NCBI GenBank assembly: GCA_024220505.1
Contig: JAKZZE010000014.1
Location: 868,001-932,000 of the forward strand
Direction: 5' to 3'
DNA: 64,000 nucleotides
From: Rhizopus arrhizus
Lineage: Eukaryota > Mucoromycota > Mucoromycetes > Mucorales > Rhizopodaceae
The notes under the pieces are model-generated. The model did no database searches. It was not told the origin of the DNA and saw only the letters and a list, made by a program, of their open reading frames with translations. Within the stretch, counting starts at the first letter, position 1, and each line of letters starts with the position of its first letter. Position numbers and translations under genes: made by a program. Of this stretch, positions 18,575-29,314 are shown piece by piece.

Positions 18575-21477
18575 TCATCTTACCTCAGTAACCACACCAG
18601 CCGCTATTGTTTCACCACCTTTACGTAACATAATACGACCCAGCTGTTTATTATCTTTGAAGGTTTCTAAAGGTATGGCTCGTTGAGATAGTTTCACTTG
18701 GATCTTGGCTGTCATTCCTTTAGTTAAACATCTTGGATTTTTCTTTATCACTTGTCCAGTTGATTTATCTAATGTTTCAACTAATTTGATAATAGACGCT
18801 GGCTCATCTAAGCTGCCATGATGAAGTACGACTTGATATCCAAGTGTTAATGGAATACGAACATCAAATACAACAATTTGTGCTTCAAATGTACTCGTCA
18901 CAGGAACTGGATTAGATCCAGTACAAATAACACACCCATTACTTTCATAATAATTAATATTTGCTATAAAGGGTACTTGTTAATTATTACCTCAAATTCA
19001 TAATATCAAAATTAGCCAAGGTCATCAAGACAGAGTCTCCTGCTGCTGCCCAATTGGTTGATTCATCATTGACTTGCATTGCTATTACGATGCATTAGTA
19101 ATTGACTTTTTTTTTTTTCCTTCGGCGCAACTTACATTTAATGTAACCCATTTCATTCCCTGGTACAACCATCACTTGTTCTCCAACCTGTAGAGACCCA
19201 GATTCGATATGTCCCGCAACAGACACACCTCCACTGCTACCAATACCACCCTTAAAGAAATCAGCCACTCGCATACGTAATGGCTTATCCAACAAACGCG
19301 TCGGTGGCTCAAGCTTATCGATCTGTTCTATCAATGACGGACCATCTTGATACCAGCTTGTCAATTCTGGAATTTCACTCTTCTCGACCAAGTTTTCTCC
19401 CGTCAAACCCGAGATGGGTACGAAAAACAAGTTGCTCTTCTTGAATCCAATCTGCAATAAATAGGTGCTCAACTTGTCTTTAATCTCCATGAATCGTTCT
19501 TGACTCCATCCAACCAAGTCCAATTTGTTCACTGCCACAATGACTTGCTGTACACCCAAGCTTCTGGCCAAGATCGCGTGCTCCTTTGTTTGTCCTCCGG
19601 CTTCGAATCCGGCCTCGAACCCTGATGCGGGAGCAACCAAAATTGCCGCATCGGCCTGTGCGGTGCCAGAGATCATGTTGGGAATAAAATCTCGATGTCC
19701 AGGAGCATCCAAAATGGTGATGTGACGGTGATGAGTCTCAAAGTAATTGGTGCCAATGTCCATTGTAATTCCACGATTTCTTTCTTCCTCTGTTTCGTCT
19801 AATAACCAAGCATAGGCAAATGAACCTTTACCAATTTTTTGTGAATCTCTTTCTAATTTATGCATCTTTCTTTCATCCACGTGACCCAATCTAAAGGAGA
19901 GATGGCCTATCGTTGTAGATTTACCAGAATCGACATGACCTACATGACAGCAAGGTTAGCATAGGTACATTTGCTTTTATCCACATATTACCAATGAAAA
20001 TCACATTGAGATTTGACTTTTCCCCAGATCTCTTTTGATATTCTTCCATGATATTGATACGTTTCGAGTTTGGAATCTTTGCCAATGGCTCTGGTGCTTC
20101 TTTCTTTTTTTCACTTAGACCCATTGCATTCATATCTCGATCAAGTTCTTCTTCATCAGACAAAAATTCTACTTCATCTCCTGTTGGCTTTTTCACAGTT
20201 GGTTTAGCAGCTGGTTTAGCAGCTGGTTTGGACGCGGGTTTGTTATTTGGTTTCACTTCTTTCTTTTCTATACGAAAAAAACAAGTTAGTATTGTTAAAC
20301 TAAAAGCGAGCCATGAATTGTTGAATAAAGTTATAAACTTCTTTTTATCCACAAATGGATAGAAAAGAAATAAAAGAAAAGGGAAAGATCGAGGACTTTG
20401 GTTTTGCTTGAGCTTTTGTCGCGTCAATTTTGAGCTGAAAAACGATATGATTAGGACTTGGTGGTTCCAATGCAAATAGAGTAATAAAAATATACTGTTT
20501 GAATTTTTTATAAAACATGAACTGTTCAAGAATTGCACATCTCGAGGTAAACAAATGAATTTTTGGACTGAGGCTCAATTAAGAATTGGGCCGCAGCATC
20601 AGCGAAATACAAAGTGGGATGTCCTCTTCTTTCGATACAATTCTTTTTGATCCTTTTCTAATTGCTATTGGTGTAGAAGCAGATTCTAGTACTGTAAATG
20701 TGGTTCAAATAGCGAGGTAAGCCAAGTTGTTAATTTTGCATAAATTCTTTTGTGTGAATGATGCAGTATTGAAATAAACTCTGAATTGGTTTAGTAAACG
20801 ATCGCTCTTTTTTTAAAAAAAATCATTCTAAACTGTTTCTAGGTGGGTCGTTGTCTTTACTTTGGCGTATTAAAGCTAATATAAAAAGCAAATTCTTTTG
20901 TTGTGATAATTAACGGGAATAAATGGAGAAAGAGAAAGAAATGGCCCGCTTCTTTTTGCACATGTAATTTTGTTTTTACCTTTTTTGGCTTTTTCTTTTA
21001 ACTTTTTCTTTTCTTCTAATGCTTTTGCTTTAGAAATTTCGTCTAAAGATTATAGTTTGCTGTTAAAAAAAGATCACCTTTACACTGTGGTTCAGACATA
21101 CCTAAAGCCCATTCTAATGTCTCTTCTTTGTTAAGATAGTAATACCATAAGGCTTCTTTGATCTGTCGACTACTTAATATTCCATTATCTTCACCAATAA
21201 CACTCTCAATATATTCTAAGCCTTCATCCAATAAATCAAGATCTTCGTTTGTCAATTCAGATTCGTCAACTATTTATTTATATAAATCAATCCATTCTCT
21301 TAATTCTATATATTAGACTTTTATTTTTACAGTCATTTTCTTCAGATTCACTTTGATAGTAGTCTTCATCGAGAATACCTAGAGTTTTCACTAAAGTAAG
21401 CTTGTGCTGATTGCAGCTCTTTGATTCTTTTTTATACCGTCAACGTCAAGGTTTCTAACTGCTCTATGTCTAGACAT
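18575..21477 (-). CDS. HBS1: HBS1 ribosome-rescue GTPase
   Basis: Eight exons (21477-21438, 21390-21331, 21269-21078, 21042-20980, 20267-19992, 19939-19136, 19081-18991, 18941-18575) give 630 aa, close to yeast Hbs1. The start MSRHRAVRNLDVD and the helical HBS1_N domain (exon 3) are typical. A Lys/Ala/Pro linker leads to the eEF1A-like GTPase: GHVDSGKST (211 on), switch region RGITMDIG, DAPGHRDF and NKLD, then beta-barrel domains ending ETIAAGVVTEVR. Hbs1 with Dom34/Pelota splits stalled ribosomes in no-go and nonstop decay. Intron 4 is 712 bp, about ten times its neighbours, and contains spliceable-looking acceptors. In many eukaryotes HBS1 and SKI7 come from one gene by alternative splicing, so a second isoform is possible. 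Confidence 0.92.
20579..20691 (-). other. candidate alternative 3'-terminal exon inside HBS1 intron 4
   Basis: An acceptor CATTTACAG ends at 20692 and opens 36 codons plus a TAA stop, in the phase left by HBS1 exon 4 (one base). The reading begins VLESASTPIAIRKGSKR and ends CISLMLRPNS. Its use would give a ~155 aa protein with the HBS1_N domain and no GTPase, in the manner of the short HBS1L/SKI7-like isoforms of animals. A second good acceptor (CTAAT then TTTTTCAG, near 20436) lies further in. This is purely sequence-based and needs transcript support. Confidence 0.3.
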
Positions 21478-21495
21478 TGTTTAATAAAAAGAACC

Positions 21496-21526
<31 letters not shown>

Positions 21527-21964
21527 TTTGAAAGTCTTAAAATTTATACTGCGAAATAAGTTATCCAATCAAAATTAATAAAGCCTTACAATAGCATTAT
21601 AAAGTAAGGACGTGGTATCATAATGTATCTATAAAACTTGCTTTTTTTTAGGCTTTTTTATGTCAAATTTTGGAAATAAAAAAATTTCGAAGCAAATCAT
21701 ATGCTACACGATAGACTACAGCATTCAGGATTAATCAGTTAATAAAGCATGTAATTTTATTCAAATATTACAGTTTCTACTAGTATTGATAAAATATTTA
21801 AACATCAGCTGTCTTCCATTCAAAAAATCACTATATAGAAAAGCACTATTTTTTTTTTCGAAGAGATAGGAAAAGTTTGCTTTATTTTTTAAGCTATTAA
21901 AAAAAACCAATTAGGGTTTCTTGATAAGCATCAAGTATATCGAAGCAAAGAGCGTTTAATGCAA
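21478..21964. other. intergenic stretch with poly-A run
   Basis: Upstream region of HBS1 and downstream region of the small secreted peptide gene. It contains an A run of about 26 at ~21499-21524. No gene or RNA recognised. Confidence 0.5.
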
Positions 21965-22216
21965 TCAAGGTACAGGAGCAGCTCCGGCTGCAACACAGCC
22001 TGCCATACAAGCACCCAAAGCTACGTTGCAGCCTGCGATGACAGGAGGAACCGCTGCACCTCCAGTGACTGTACCAAAAGTGAATCCTGCTGCACCATAA
22101 CATGCAACAGCAAGAGCGTTGCATCCCGTTTGGCAAATTCCATAAGCTAAAAGACCGGCATAACTTGTTGAGACCAGCAAAGCAGTAATTAAATAAATGA
22201 CAATTAACTTTTTCAT
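21965..22216 (-). CDS. small secreted Cys-rich, Gly/Ala-rich peptide
   Basis: Single exon, 83 aa from the ATG at 22216; an in-frame upstream Met would prepend residues before an ordinary signal peptide, so MKKLIVIYLITALLVSTSYA is taken as the start. The mature peptide is ~63 aa, rich in Gly, Ala and Val, with six Cys: ICQTGCN, VACYG, IAGCNVALGACMAGC. Small peptides of this kind with CxxGC motifs recur in fungal genomes as uncharacterised secreted proteins. Hydrophobic character plus paired Cys could fit a membrane-active or cell-surface peptide, but no activity is established and none is assigned. It sits at the border of a transposon-rich tract, 272 bp from a Tc1 element. Confidence 0.65.
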   Translation of the reverse strand: MKKLIVIYLITALLVSTSYAGLLAYGICQTGCNALAVACYGAAGFTFGTVTGGAAVPPVIAGCNVALGACMAGCVAAGAAPVP

Positions 22217-22487
22217 TTTAGTTATTAAAGAAAAAGAATAAAATAACAAAATCGACACAATTTATTTATATCAATTGCTACGTGCATGACTTTCTCACAG
22301 AAAAAGATTATGCACTTAAAAATTCTTGATATACGAAGCAAAGTTGTCAGAATGTATCACAGAGAAAACTTTATCACTTTTTTGAAAATAAATTCGCCAA
22401 GAAAAATATTTAATTTGGCTACTTTGTTTAGATACTTTTGGTCATGCACATTTGGTCACACGTAATGAAGACATAGCAATACATGTA

Positions 22488-24134
22488 CAGTGACTCCCAA
22501 AACTGTCCCAATATTTTGTAATTTTGTCTTTTACTGTCAATGGTGCTATTGCTGTTTGTATAAAGCATGCCTCATACCTCATTTGAAAGCCACGGTAGTG
22601 TAGATGTGCGTGGCACAAACTAAATCTCACTTGATGTAGCACAGGTAGAGATAAAGCATATAAGAAATGGCCGGTGCATTGGGACAGTTTTGGGAGCAAT
22701 TGAAAAGATTGGAATCTCTTTATTTATTTACTATTAATAGTCTGTCCAACGTCCTTTGTTCTGAATACACTTTTGTATACGTTGTGGTATACTTTCTATA
22801 ACTTTTCGACACTCTTACGGCTTCATAAGATCGTACCAAATCTTAGTCACACGTTCATAAAGCTCGTCCATGCCTTTTGGTGCATTTTTATAGTCATTAA
22901 GTGTCCTTTTTAACAATGACCACATATTTCGATTGGGTTTAAGTCAGGAAATTGTGAAGGTCATTGTAAAACATTATAGGATTGCTTTTGAAGGTACTCT
23001 TTTACTACTTTTGATGTATGATTAGAGTTGTTGTCATGCTGGAAAATCACCTGATGACTTTCGAAACCTAATTAATTGACACCATATTTTATCGTACACT
23101 CCAACTCATCTTCCAAAATCTCTTTGTACAATGCTTTGTTCATGTTACCATTGATTTAACACATCCAAACGACTCCAGCATAGGTAATAGCACTCCACAA
23201 CATAGTACTGCCCCAACCGTGTTTAACAGTCATCTTCACATGATGCGATTTCAGGCTTTCTTCGGATCGAATCCGAGCCCAGGTGCGTCCATCAGAATTA
23301 AACCTATTGATTTTTGTTTCATCTGACCAAATAACACATTTTCAATCATCTACTGTCCAGTCCTTGTGAGCAATAGACCAAGAAAGTTTGTTGCAGATAT
23401 TCTTTGCGCTGAGTAATGGCTTCTTTGGCTTCTCAATCGCACCTAAGCCTGCCTTTCGAAAGGCTCTACGAACTGTTTCGACACCTACTTTCTTTCTAAT
23501 ATCGTTTTCAAGACATTCGATAACCTTCACAGCACTTGAAACACGATTTTTGGAGACCTGGCGTACACAGTAACGTTCATCAACTGCAGACAACTTCTTG
23601 AGTCGACCCCCGTTCGGCTTTATAACACCAGAGCAATGGGTTTTTTGGAGTCTCCTAACCGAGCTGTTGCTTAAACCCGTCAATTCTTTCACCTCCAGAA
23701 TCGACTTACCTTGTTTAAGGAGAGAAATAGCTTGAAATACCATATCTCGTGGGACTTGTTTCATATTGAGATTTAATGAGCGAGTTATAGCAGAGTAGAC
23801 GCTTAAAACTTCAGCAAATGATAATTAGGACATCAGATACGTTTGTGATGCTAATATATGCAGTTTGGTGATTGTATGCAAGTTGCTTGGGAACATTTTG
23901 TAGAGATTCCAATTTTTTCAATATGCTCCCAAAACTGTCCCAATGCACCGGCCATTTCTTATATGCTTTATCTCTACCTATGCTACATCAAGTGAGATTT
24001 AGTTTGTGCCACGCACATCTACACTACCGTGGCTTTCAAATGAGGTATGAGGCATGCTTTATACAAACAGCAATAGCACCATTGACAGTAAAAGACAAAA
24101 TTACAAAATATTGGGACAGTTTTGGGAGTCACTG
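22488..24134. mobile_element. Tc1/mariner element with ~232 bp terminal inverted repeats
   Basis: The 1647 bp element starts CAGTGACTCCCAAAACTG and ends with the complement, between TA dinucleotides (22486-22487 and 24135-24136). The terminal repeats span about 22488-22719 and 23902-24134 and match closely. Each repeat also contains, about 200 bp in, an inverted copy of its own tip (ATTGGGACAGTTTTGGGAG). The element interrupts an older transposase relic at 24.1-24.5 kb. Confidence 0.92.
22730..23764 (-). pseudogene. Tc1-type transposase, degraded by in-frame stops
   Basis: An intact stretch of 140 codons from 23764 holds the paired helix-turn-helix DNA-binding region (SILEVKELTGLSNSSVRRL). 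It continues through a stop after WTVDD into VIWSDETKINRFNSDGRTW (first Asp), MLWSAITYAGVVWMC, VIFQHDNNSNHTSKVVKEYL (second Asp) and FPDLNPIE (Glu). Order and spacing fit the DD34E class. Several further in-frame stops separate these blocks, so it cannot encode a working enzyme. Confidence 0.85.
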
Positions 24135-24136
24135 TA

Positions 24137-24470
24137 TACAAGGCGGTTATTTAAGCAGTTTTCAAATTAATTTACGGAATGCTGATCAAAGTTATGGAGA
24201 TGCTCTAAAGGTACAGCTTCACTGGCTTTAATATTCCTTGAACCGAATGTTTCCACATCACTAAACTTATTTTGCTTGCACTTTAAAATAGACCAGAAAT
24301 GTTTAGTGAGATTGAGTTCTGGTGAAGAAGGAGGAAGATGCACAGACATGCACTCTCTTTTTATAATTATGTGATCAATCGTTTTCATCATATTCATTGT
24401 GTCTCATTGAACTTCAAATAATAGCTAGATATAGCACCTTCAGGAACAGAACCTCTCTCTTCAAGCGCTT
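24137..24470 (-). pseudogene. C-terminal relic of a second transposase, split by the Tc1 element
   Basis: A minus-strand frame at 24397-24167 reads LPPSSPELNLTKHFWSILK, a decayed form of the PELNPIEQFW motif with the catalytic Glu, followed by EAVPLEHLHNFDQHSVN, the usual C-terminal end of mucoralean Tc1-like proteins (compare VPIQYLENIIQHSKN in the 13933 element). Fragments upstream to ~24470 match the region before the second Asp, with stops. The 22488-24134 element is inserted at its end. Confidence 0.7.
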
Positions 24471-24476
24471 TTCTTT

Positions 24477-26050
24477 TCTTTTTTTTTTTTTTCTGACATT
24501 CCAAGGTTTTCTATTTTTTTATAAACGTCGTTTCGATGCCGTCGCAAGACGTACATTATATAAATATTAGATTTGAATCAAAGCCTAAATGGAGCATAGG
24601 CGGATACGTAATGAGTTGATGTTCAAAGGAAATAGTTCAGAGCAGAGATTTGTACGGAGCGGGTTTTTCCAAAATGATTTTCATTGTGAATTCGGCAAAG
24701 CATTTGTGTTGTACGGACAGCAACTTCATTAGGCCTAAGAAGCAAGTCATCAAGAATACATCTCCAGTGAGCCTTCCACAGACAGAGAATACCACAAGCA
24801 ATAAGGTCATCCCCTGTAATATGAAGATGTTCATGAAGAAAAAGAGAGGTAGAGTTGACGGGTTGCAGATGAGATGACGTTAAATCTGAAGGACAGAGGA
24901 GGAAACGGTAAGCTAAAGTGCTCCACATAAATTGTTTGAAAGGACAGTATCGGAAGAAATGGTCATCAGTTTCGGAATCAGGCATCCACTAGTGTAATCG
25001 TGACTGGATTAGAAGTCTATGATGGAAAATGCACCAAAAAATAGTGCAGGCCTTATGAGGGGAGCTTTCTGCTGCAAAAACGCGTTCATGCCGCAAAAGG
25101 AACACGAGGGTAGTCAATAGATAAACTGTCTAGAGGTAGCTTTTAATCGACGAGTGCCGTCTGGAAATTCTTTAGGAAGTAAACAATGAAATTCCAAATG
25201 ATTCTGAGGATAGGCCTCTTGTAGCTCAAATTGGGTGAAAAAAGGGGTTTCACATATTACTTTTTGGTGGAAAAGATCGGCGTAAAGAATAATTCGATTG
25301 CGACAAAAGAGGGTTACGTTTGGATTTTCCCGCAAAGATAACGAAAAAGTAAATAGCTTGAACTAATAACACCGACCAATAGGAATGAACGTGACCAGCA
25401 TTGGAAAATGTTAGATCAAGACAAATGCCGACCAGTGGAATCTCGAGGAGCTCTTGAAGAGTAAGGCTGTTCCATTGTAGATCAAATCAATCTAGTTAAA
25501 TGAGCAAAAGAAGGCACGATAGCTACCTATGGCTTTAATGGCAGGTGTTTGTCGCTCAGGAAAAATAACAGGTAGAATAAGAGACGCCGAGTCAGATAGT
25601 TTTTAAATATTGTTTGAAAACCTCCCCTAAAGAAAGGCAAAGAGTGGGGACATCTTGACTGTCTGAGGTTTCAGGAACAATAAGAGTTTTGATCCAACGC
25701 AGCTGTAATACAGAATGTTGTGTACAAGGGGAAAGTATGAACAAATCACCTTCTTTTCGTGGACGTTGACTAGTATCAAAACTTACCACTGGGAAAGAGC
25801 CGCCTGAAATAAACTTGATTACCATCGATCGAACTTTGGCAAAAAAGTAGTGTGGGAAGTACAAAATTCGGAGAGAGTGCCATAGAAGACTGAGAATGAG
25901 TGTGTTAGCTACGAGAGCAATTCCTTGGATAGTGTGCACAAATATGTACCTTGGCTGATCTGTATCGAGGATTTTATTTTTTCGAGAAAGGTCTCTACCA
26001 TGCTGGTCCACAGTGGCTTCCTCATCTTTGACGTATTCTGTCTTCAGCAT
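24477..26050 (-). pseudogene. 5'-truncated LINE (non-LTR retrotransposon) remnant
   Basis: Minus-strand fragments read in order as a reverse-transcriptase C-terminal half. 26050-25592 holds the post-palm segment (IQGIALVANTLILSLLWHSL, then FFAKVRSMVIKFISG, then the block ending HSVLQLRWI). 25335-25114 holds a block ending TRRLKATSRQFIY. 24985-24623 holds the zf-RVT-like tail (ETDDHFFRYCPFKQFMW, then WKAHWRCILDDLLLRPNE). The fragments lie in different frames or across stops. A T run at ~24478-24493 on the plus strand fits the poly-A tail at its 3' end. The 5' two thirds, including the catalytic core, are missing; no flanking duplication was found. Confidence 0.8.
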
Positions 26051-27536
26051 CTTTCTACATTTCTCAATACTGTCAAAAGATGAAGACTTCTAAAGGTGGC
26101 TCTTTAATGCCTAGAGAAGTCGGTTGACAATCTGCAAAAAACAGATAGGATATTATCAAAATAAAATGGCATGAATAATTTTTTTTTACTATCTTTCTTC
26201 TAAACAAAAGTCTTCTTCCCAATCCATCGCTTCATATTCATTTTTGTCAAAGATATTTCATTTGTCGTTCTCGTAAAAAAAAAGAAAAAGATGGTACTCA
26301 TTACAAAGTAAGTTAAAAAGTAATAGATTAATGCGCTTGACGCTGATTGAAAAAATTGAATATGCAAATTGGGGAAGCACTGCCCGCAGATCGAGATTGT
26401 AAAATCCACAGATTGAGCTTCGAGGACTGTACAGTGCTTCCACTCTCAATTGGTCACTTTGCCGAAAAGATTGGTTAACTTTTCAAACCTAATTGGTCGG
26501 ATTTTTGAAGCTTGTTTGGGCAGCTTTTTGAAATAAATTGAGCATCAATTGGCCACTTTCTGAAATTAAGTTGATCAGGGTCAAAACTTAACGGTAGACT
26601 CTGAAATGACTTTTTATCACAAAAATGGAAGAGGAGACATCTTTGATGATAAACGAAACAAAACAAACCAGTATGAGATTCCTTCATTTCACCTAAAAAA
26701 ATAATAGACCTTAGGAAGATGTCAAAAATGATATTTATTTTGAGTCGTAGTTAGCCGAGGAATCTGGTGTTAATATGGTAGGAGTGAGCCCAAAAAAAAA
26801 AAGAGAAACTGAGTACAACATAGACGCAGACAAGGATCGACATATATTTCTTCTTAAAACAGAAAAGTATGACCTTAAGCAAAAAGTAGTTATGCCCGTG
26901 GTTATACTGTGCTTATTGTTGTATATTGGTATAAATAATTAAGAAAGAGGTAGAAACAAAGATCAAGAAATAGCTTGAGTACTTTTTGAGATTAATCTTT
27001 ATTTCAGTTTAAGTTTAAGTAAAAATTATCCTAATTGAAGGCAGATACTTATATCTTATTCAGTGAGTGACTTGATATCTTCTATTGTAAGCGTTCTTCT
27101 AATATTTAGGTACTTTAACAAGTGTCATCTATAATTATGATTATGAAAACTTTTCATTTGTTCTTTTGTATGTCTGTCATAGATTATCTTTTATTCTGGG
27201 AATTCCTCACTGATTTGAATAACACTATTTTACGCGTTATTTCAATTATGTGAAAGATTAGCAATATTCCTGATATTGGGTTGGATTTTGTTATGTTAGT
27301 TGATACTTCTTCTTATCAAAGAACTATCGTGAATACAAAGCATATTCTTTTAGAATATGTTTAATTGGAATTGATTGTATGATCTTATTTAAATGAACTT
27401 ATATTTTATTTTAATTACGATCTTGTATTAAGACTTATATTTATCAATGTTAACTGTATTGTTCTACAACATCATTTGCATTTCAGAAGAGTTTAAAAAC
27501 TCCAAAAGATCTAAAAAGCAGGATATCATATTAATT
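26051..27536. other. AT-rich stretch without recognisable genes
   Basis: Between two element remnants. At about 26445-26585 there is a cluster of AATTGGTC/AATTGGCC motifs similar to those near 3290-3341 and 22380-22465. The small frames at 26200-26449 and 26475-26687 resemble nothing known. Probably transposon debris. Confidence 0.45.
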
Positions 27537-28330
27537 CAAATTCATCTTTATGTATTGTGTATTACCTCTTGTGGAGCCATCTTCTCCCTCTAAGGTATTG
27601 TCATTAATATCTCGTTTATCAAAAGGCGTATTGGCCAAGGAAGATTACGAGACGAAAACCTTGTCTATTAAAGATCGACTCCTCAACTTGTCAATTATCA
27701 ACCTCAACAACTTCACTCTCTTTTCTTTATCCTTCTCACCTGGTGATTTTCGAGCGTACCCTACAATCTTGAAGCCATTGCCCTTTCGTCCTTGAATGAA
27801 TTTCTTAAACTTGTCATCGTATTGAACAATACCTTTACAACATTGTCTAGAAATGAACTGTCAATAAGCGAATTCTTTAAATATCCATATATTGCAGCAG
27901 TCACACCTCGATGCATATTTTTGATTTATCAATTACCTTACTGACAACCATATATCAAATGTTGCCCTCTTCATCTATCAACATTTTTCAATACCTTCTT
28001 GTTCAAAGAAGTGCTCCTGAATATGCTAATGAGCATTTGGCCGGCATCCCAGATTGTAGACGAAATGGAATTTGACGCTTGATATTCTAAGTTTGCTACG
28101 CATCATACCAGTTGGATCAAACAACAGAGCTCATGCTAATAAGAGAAATGTTGCTGTTGTTTTCCATATACCCAAAGAGGCACTGAAAGCTTGTTTGTTG
28201 CCGAAGAAGATGCGACCCTTCATATCTAAGCACGGTAAAGAAGCAACCAAGGTGTCAGTATCAGGAGGCTTACCTTCTGGTGAAGCATCTGAATCAAATG
28301 AAGCAACTACCAAAAAAAAAGGAGATTAAC
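27537..28330 (-). pseudogene. relic of a mucoralean resolvase-like family
   Basis: Minus-strand fragments in order: 28313-28131 (GRIFFGNKQAFSASLGIWK), a degraded middle with SRCDCCNIW, then a good 75-codon stretch from ~27860 reading CCKGIVQYDDKFKKFIQGRK, then KIVGYARKSPGEKDKEKRVK, then LRSRSLIDKVFVS, a stop, and more coding-like residues to 27537. The motif VGYARKS followed by a helix and DKVFVS resembles the start of serine recombinase (resolvase) domains, and similar proteins are repeated in mucoralean genomes as I recall. Stops and frame changes show it is dead. The recombinase link is inference from one motif. Confidence 0.5.
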
Positions 28331-28576
28331 AAAGAAAAGGCGAAAGATTTATCCGAAAGGAGCACAAGACAGAAGTAGAGAGTAACAAAGAAGCCTTCCA
28401 GTAAGACTTTTAAGTTACAATACATGGCTGTTTAAAGATTCAGAACTGAAATCAGCTGAGTTTTTATTTATTTCTAAACCAATAAGAATCTGCCTCGTTC
28501 CTTATTGAGAATTTAAATAAGTGGTAAATGTTTAGTTTCATTCACTTTCTTTTCCACTTACTACCTCAATTACAAA

Positions 28577-28938
28577 ATGGTAATACGATATTTATATCTC
28601 AATTGATATCCAAGTTACTTACAAAATAATCTGTAGGCAACTGCTCCTACTATCCGTCAAAAGAACAATTTATACAAGAACAGAGCTATTAATCACAAAG
28701 TTGCTTCCAAGGCTGCTGAGGTAACTATCTAAATTAAAAAAACAAAAACATTCTTTCTAAATTATTGACATAGCAATCAAAGAGCATCTCAAAGACCAAC
28801 TATTCTTATTGGATTATCGGTCTCCTCTGCTTTGCTATGTTTGGTGGTGGTAAGATTTGTATAGTGTGCATTCATTTTGAAAGCTAACCTTGTCCTTGTT
28901 TGATAGTCATTCTTCAACTTATTGACTTAATCTTTTAA
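28577..28938 (+). CDS. SERP1/RAMP4-like ER membrane protein (Ysy6 family)
   Basis: Four exons (28577-28579, 28637-28720, 28774-28849, 28907-28938) give 64 aa. The first coding exon is the ATG alone, directly followed by a GTAATA donor. The protein has a basic N-terminal half (TIRQKNNLYKNRAINHKVAS) and one C-terminal transmembrane segment (YWIIGLLCFAMFGGVILQLI), the layout of the RAMP4/SERP1/Ysy6 family. These tail-anchored proteins sit at the Sec61 translocon and protect nascent membrane proteins during ER stress. The length matches the family. It converges with the TBC gene downstream. Confidence 0.85.
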
Positions 28939-29314
28939 ACCTCCAAATAACACTTAGTATACATATTGCTGGCATCCTTTTATATATTTTACACAATACC
29001 AAAAAAAAACATCACACCATAACACTTGAATAAACAAAAAGATCAATTTTGAAAATTGAATCTTTAGCTTTAGAGAATCGTCTGAGTAATAAGTAATGAT
29101 AATACAATATCTCATTCTTAAGGCATTTTTTTGGATTGATCAAGCAATAAAATTTAGTTTGTTGAAAAGCACTAAGGTTATACAGAAATAAGTACATTTT
29201 ATGTACAATAATAGTAACAAAAAAAAAAAAAAAAAAACTCTATTTATTATATTACGAAAAAGTACATAATAAAGAAAGAAAAGTATATATGGTACAAAAT
29301 TATATAAATATTAT

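Noticed and set aside
20365..20391. RSFPFLLFL in an intronic frame as the Ski7 RxxxFxxxL exosome motif
   Set aside because: The match is formal only; the strong nearby acceptor does not give this frame after HBS1 exon 4, and hydrophobic intron translations match such loose motifs by chance.
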